Positions 7,037 through 7,144 of a stretch of DNA of 7,144 bases are shown piece after piece. The stretch is from Gemmatimonadota bacterium (lineage in GTDB: Bacteria; Gemmatimonadota; Gemmatimonadetes; Longimicrobiales; Gaopeijiaceae). Numbering within the stretch: the stretch's first letter is position 1; each line of letters starts with the position of its first letter. The notes under the pieces were generated by a model. That model made no database searches. It saw only the letters and a list, made by a program, of their open reading frames with translations, and had not been told where the DNA came from. The translations under genes were made by a program, and so were the position numbers. The DNA lies in NCBI GenBank assembly GCA_026713345.1, contig JAPOOQ010000630.1, positions 1-7,144 on the forward strand, read 5' to 3'.

Positions 7037-7144
7037 CCAGCATCGGCGGGGGGGCCCGCCTGGTGGACCCGCACCACCTGGGGCTCCCCCGCCACATCCG
7101 GGGGGGGGGGGTGGCGCGCGGCGGCGGGGGGGGGCTGGGGGAGC
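7025..7144 (+). repeat. direct repeat, copy 2, progressively degraded and G-rich, reaching the window edge
   Basis: This is a gapless copy of 6822-6941. Mismatches per successive 30-base block are 1, 2, 8 and 11, so divergence rises steadily towards the edge. Of the 22 changes, 13 are to G, 8 to C and 1 to A, giving a 12-base G run (7100-7111) and a 9-base run (7126-7134). The frame stays open from GTG 7027 to the edge, but the changes are mostly non-synonymous (for example the LELDDGVALVDPG segment becomes glycine-rich), so nothing suggests selection. The pattern fits the low-quality tail of a read at a contig end. Confidence 0.8.

Noticed and set aside
6217..7095. Minus-strand frame of about 292 codons at the right end, including two similar segments
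   Set aside because: It is the antisense of the S9 peptidase and of the repeated MBL-fold start; the internal similarity is simply the direct repeat read backwards.
7100..7134. G-rich tract as a possible G-quadruplex or regulatory element
   Set aside because: The G runs arise by substitution relative to the first repeat copy, within a region whose divergence rises to the edge; a sequencing artefact explains them better.

Overview
The window is high-GC DNA (roughly two-thirds G+C by eye) from a Gram-negative bacterium. It encodes an outer-membrane TonB-dependent receptor, a periplasm-facing lipoprotein with a clear lipobox and a secreted peptidase with a Sec signal peptide. An Oar-like receptor with a carboxypeptidase-regulatory N-domain, next to a D-aminoacylase-type amidohydrolase and a TolB-propeller S9 peptidase, is a mix I associate with Gemmatimonadota or Acidobacteriota. 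That taxonomic call is inference from gene content, not from a marker gene.

Layout: (1) 3112-5, minus strand: a complete 1035-residue TonB-dependent receptor that almost fills the first 3.1 kb. (2) 3113-3233: a 121-bp divergent intergenic region. (3) 3234-4739, plus strand: a 501-residue lipoprotein of the N-acyl-D-amino-acid deacylase family. (4) 4750-6807, plus strand: a 685-residue secreted S9 (prolyl oligopeptidase family) peptidase, 10 bp downstream and almost certainly cotranscribed. (5) 6824-7036: the first ~60 codons of a probable metallo-beta-lactamase-fold hydrolase, broken before its HxHxDH motif. (6) 7025-7144: a second, increasingly degraded, G-rich copy of 6822-6941 that runs into the window edge. 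It looks more like a contig-end or read-tail artefact than biology.

Taken together, (1), (3) and (4) look like a peptide-scavenging module. The receptor would import a peptide or peptide-like substrate across the outer membrane, the S9 enzyme would cleave it in the periplasm, and the lipoprotein would remove acyl groups from D-amino acids. The substrate is not visible in the sequence. The most interesting molecular details are: the only two cysteines of the S9 enzyme lie beside the catalytic serine and at the next core strand; the deacylase has no cysteine for the canonical D-aminoacylase metal-ligand position; and the receptor carries exactly four cysteines in two close pairs. I see no CRISPR array, tRNA, rRNA, IS element or clearly new defence-type system.
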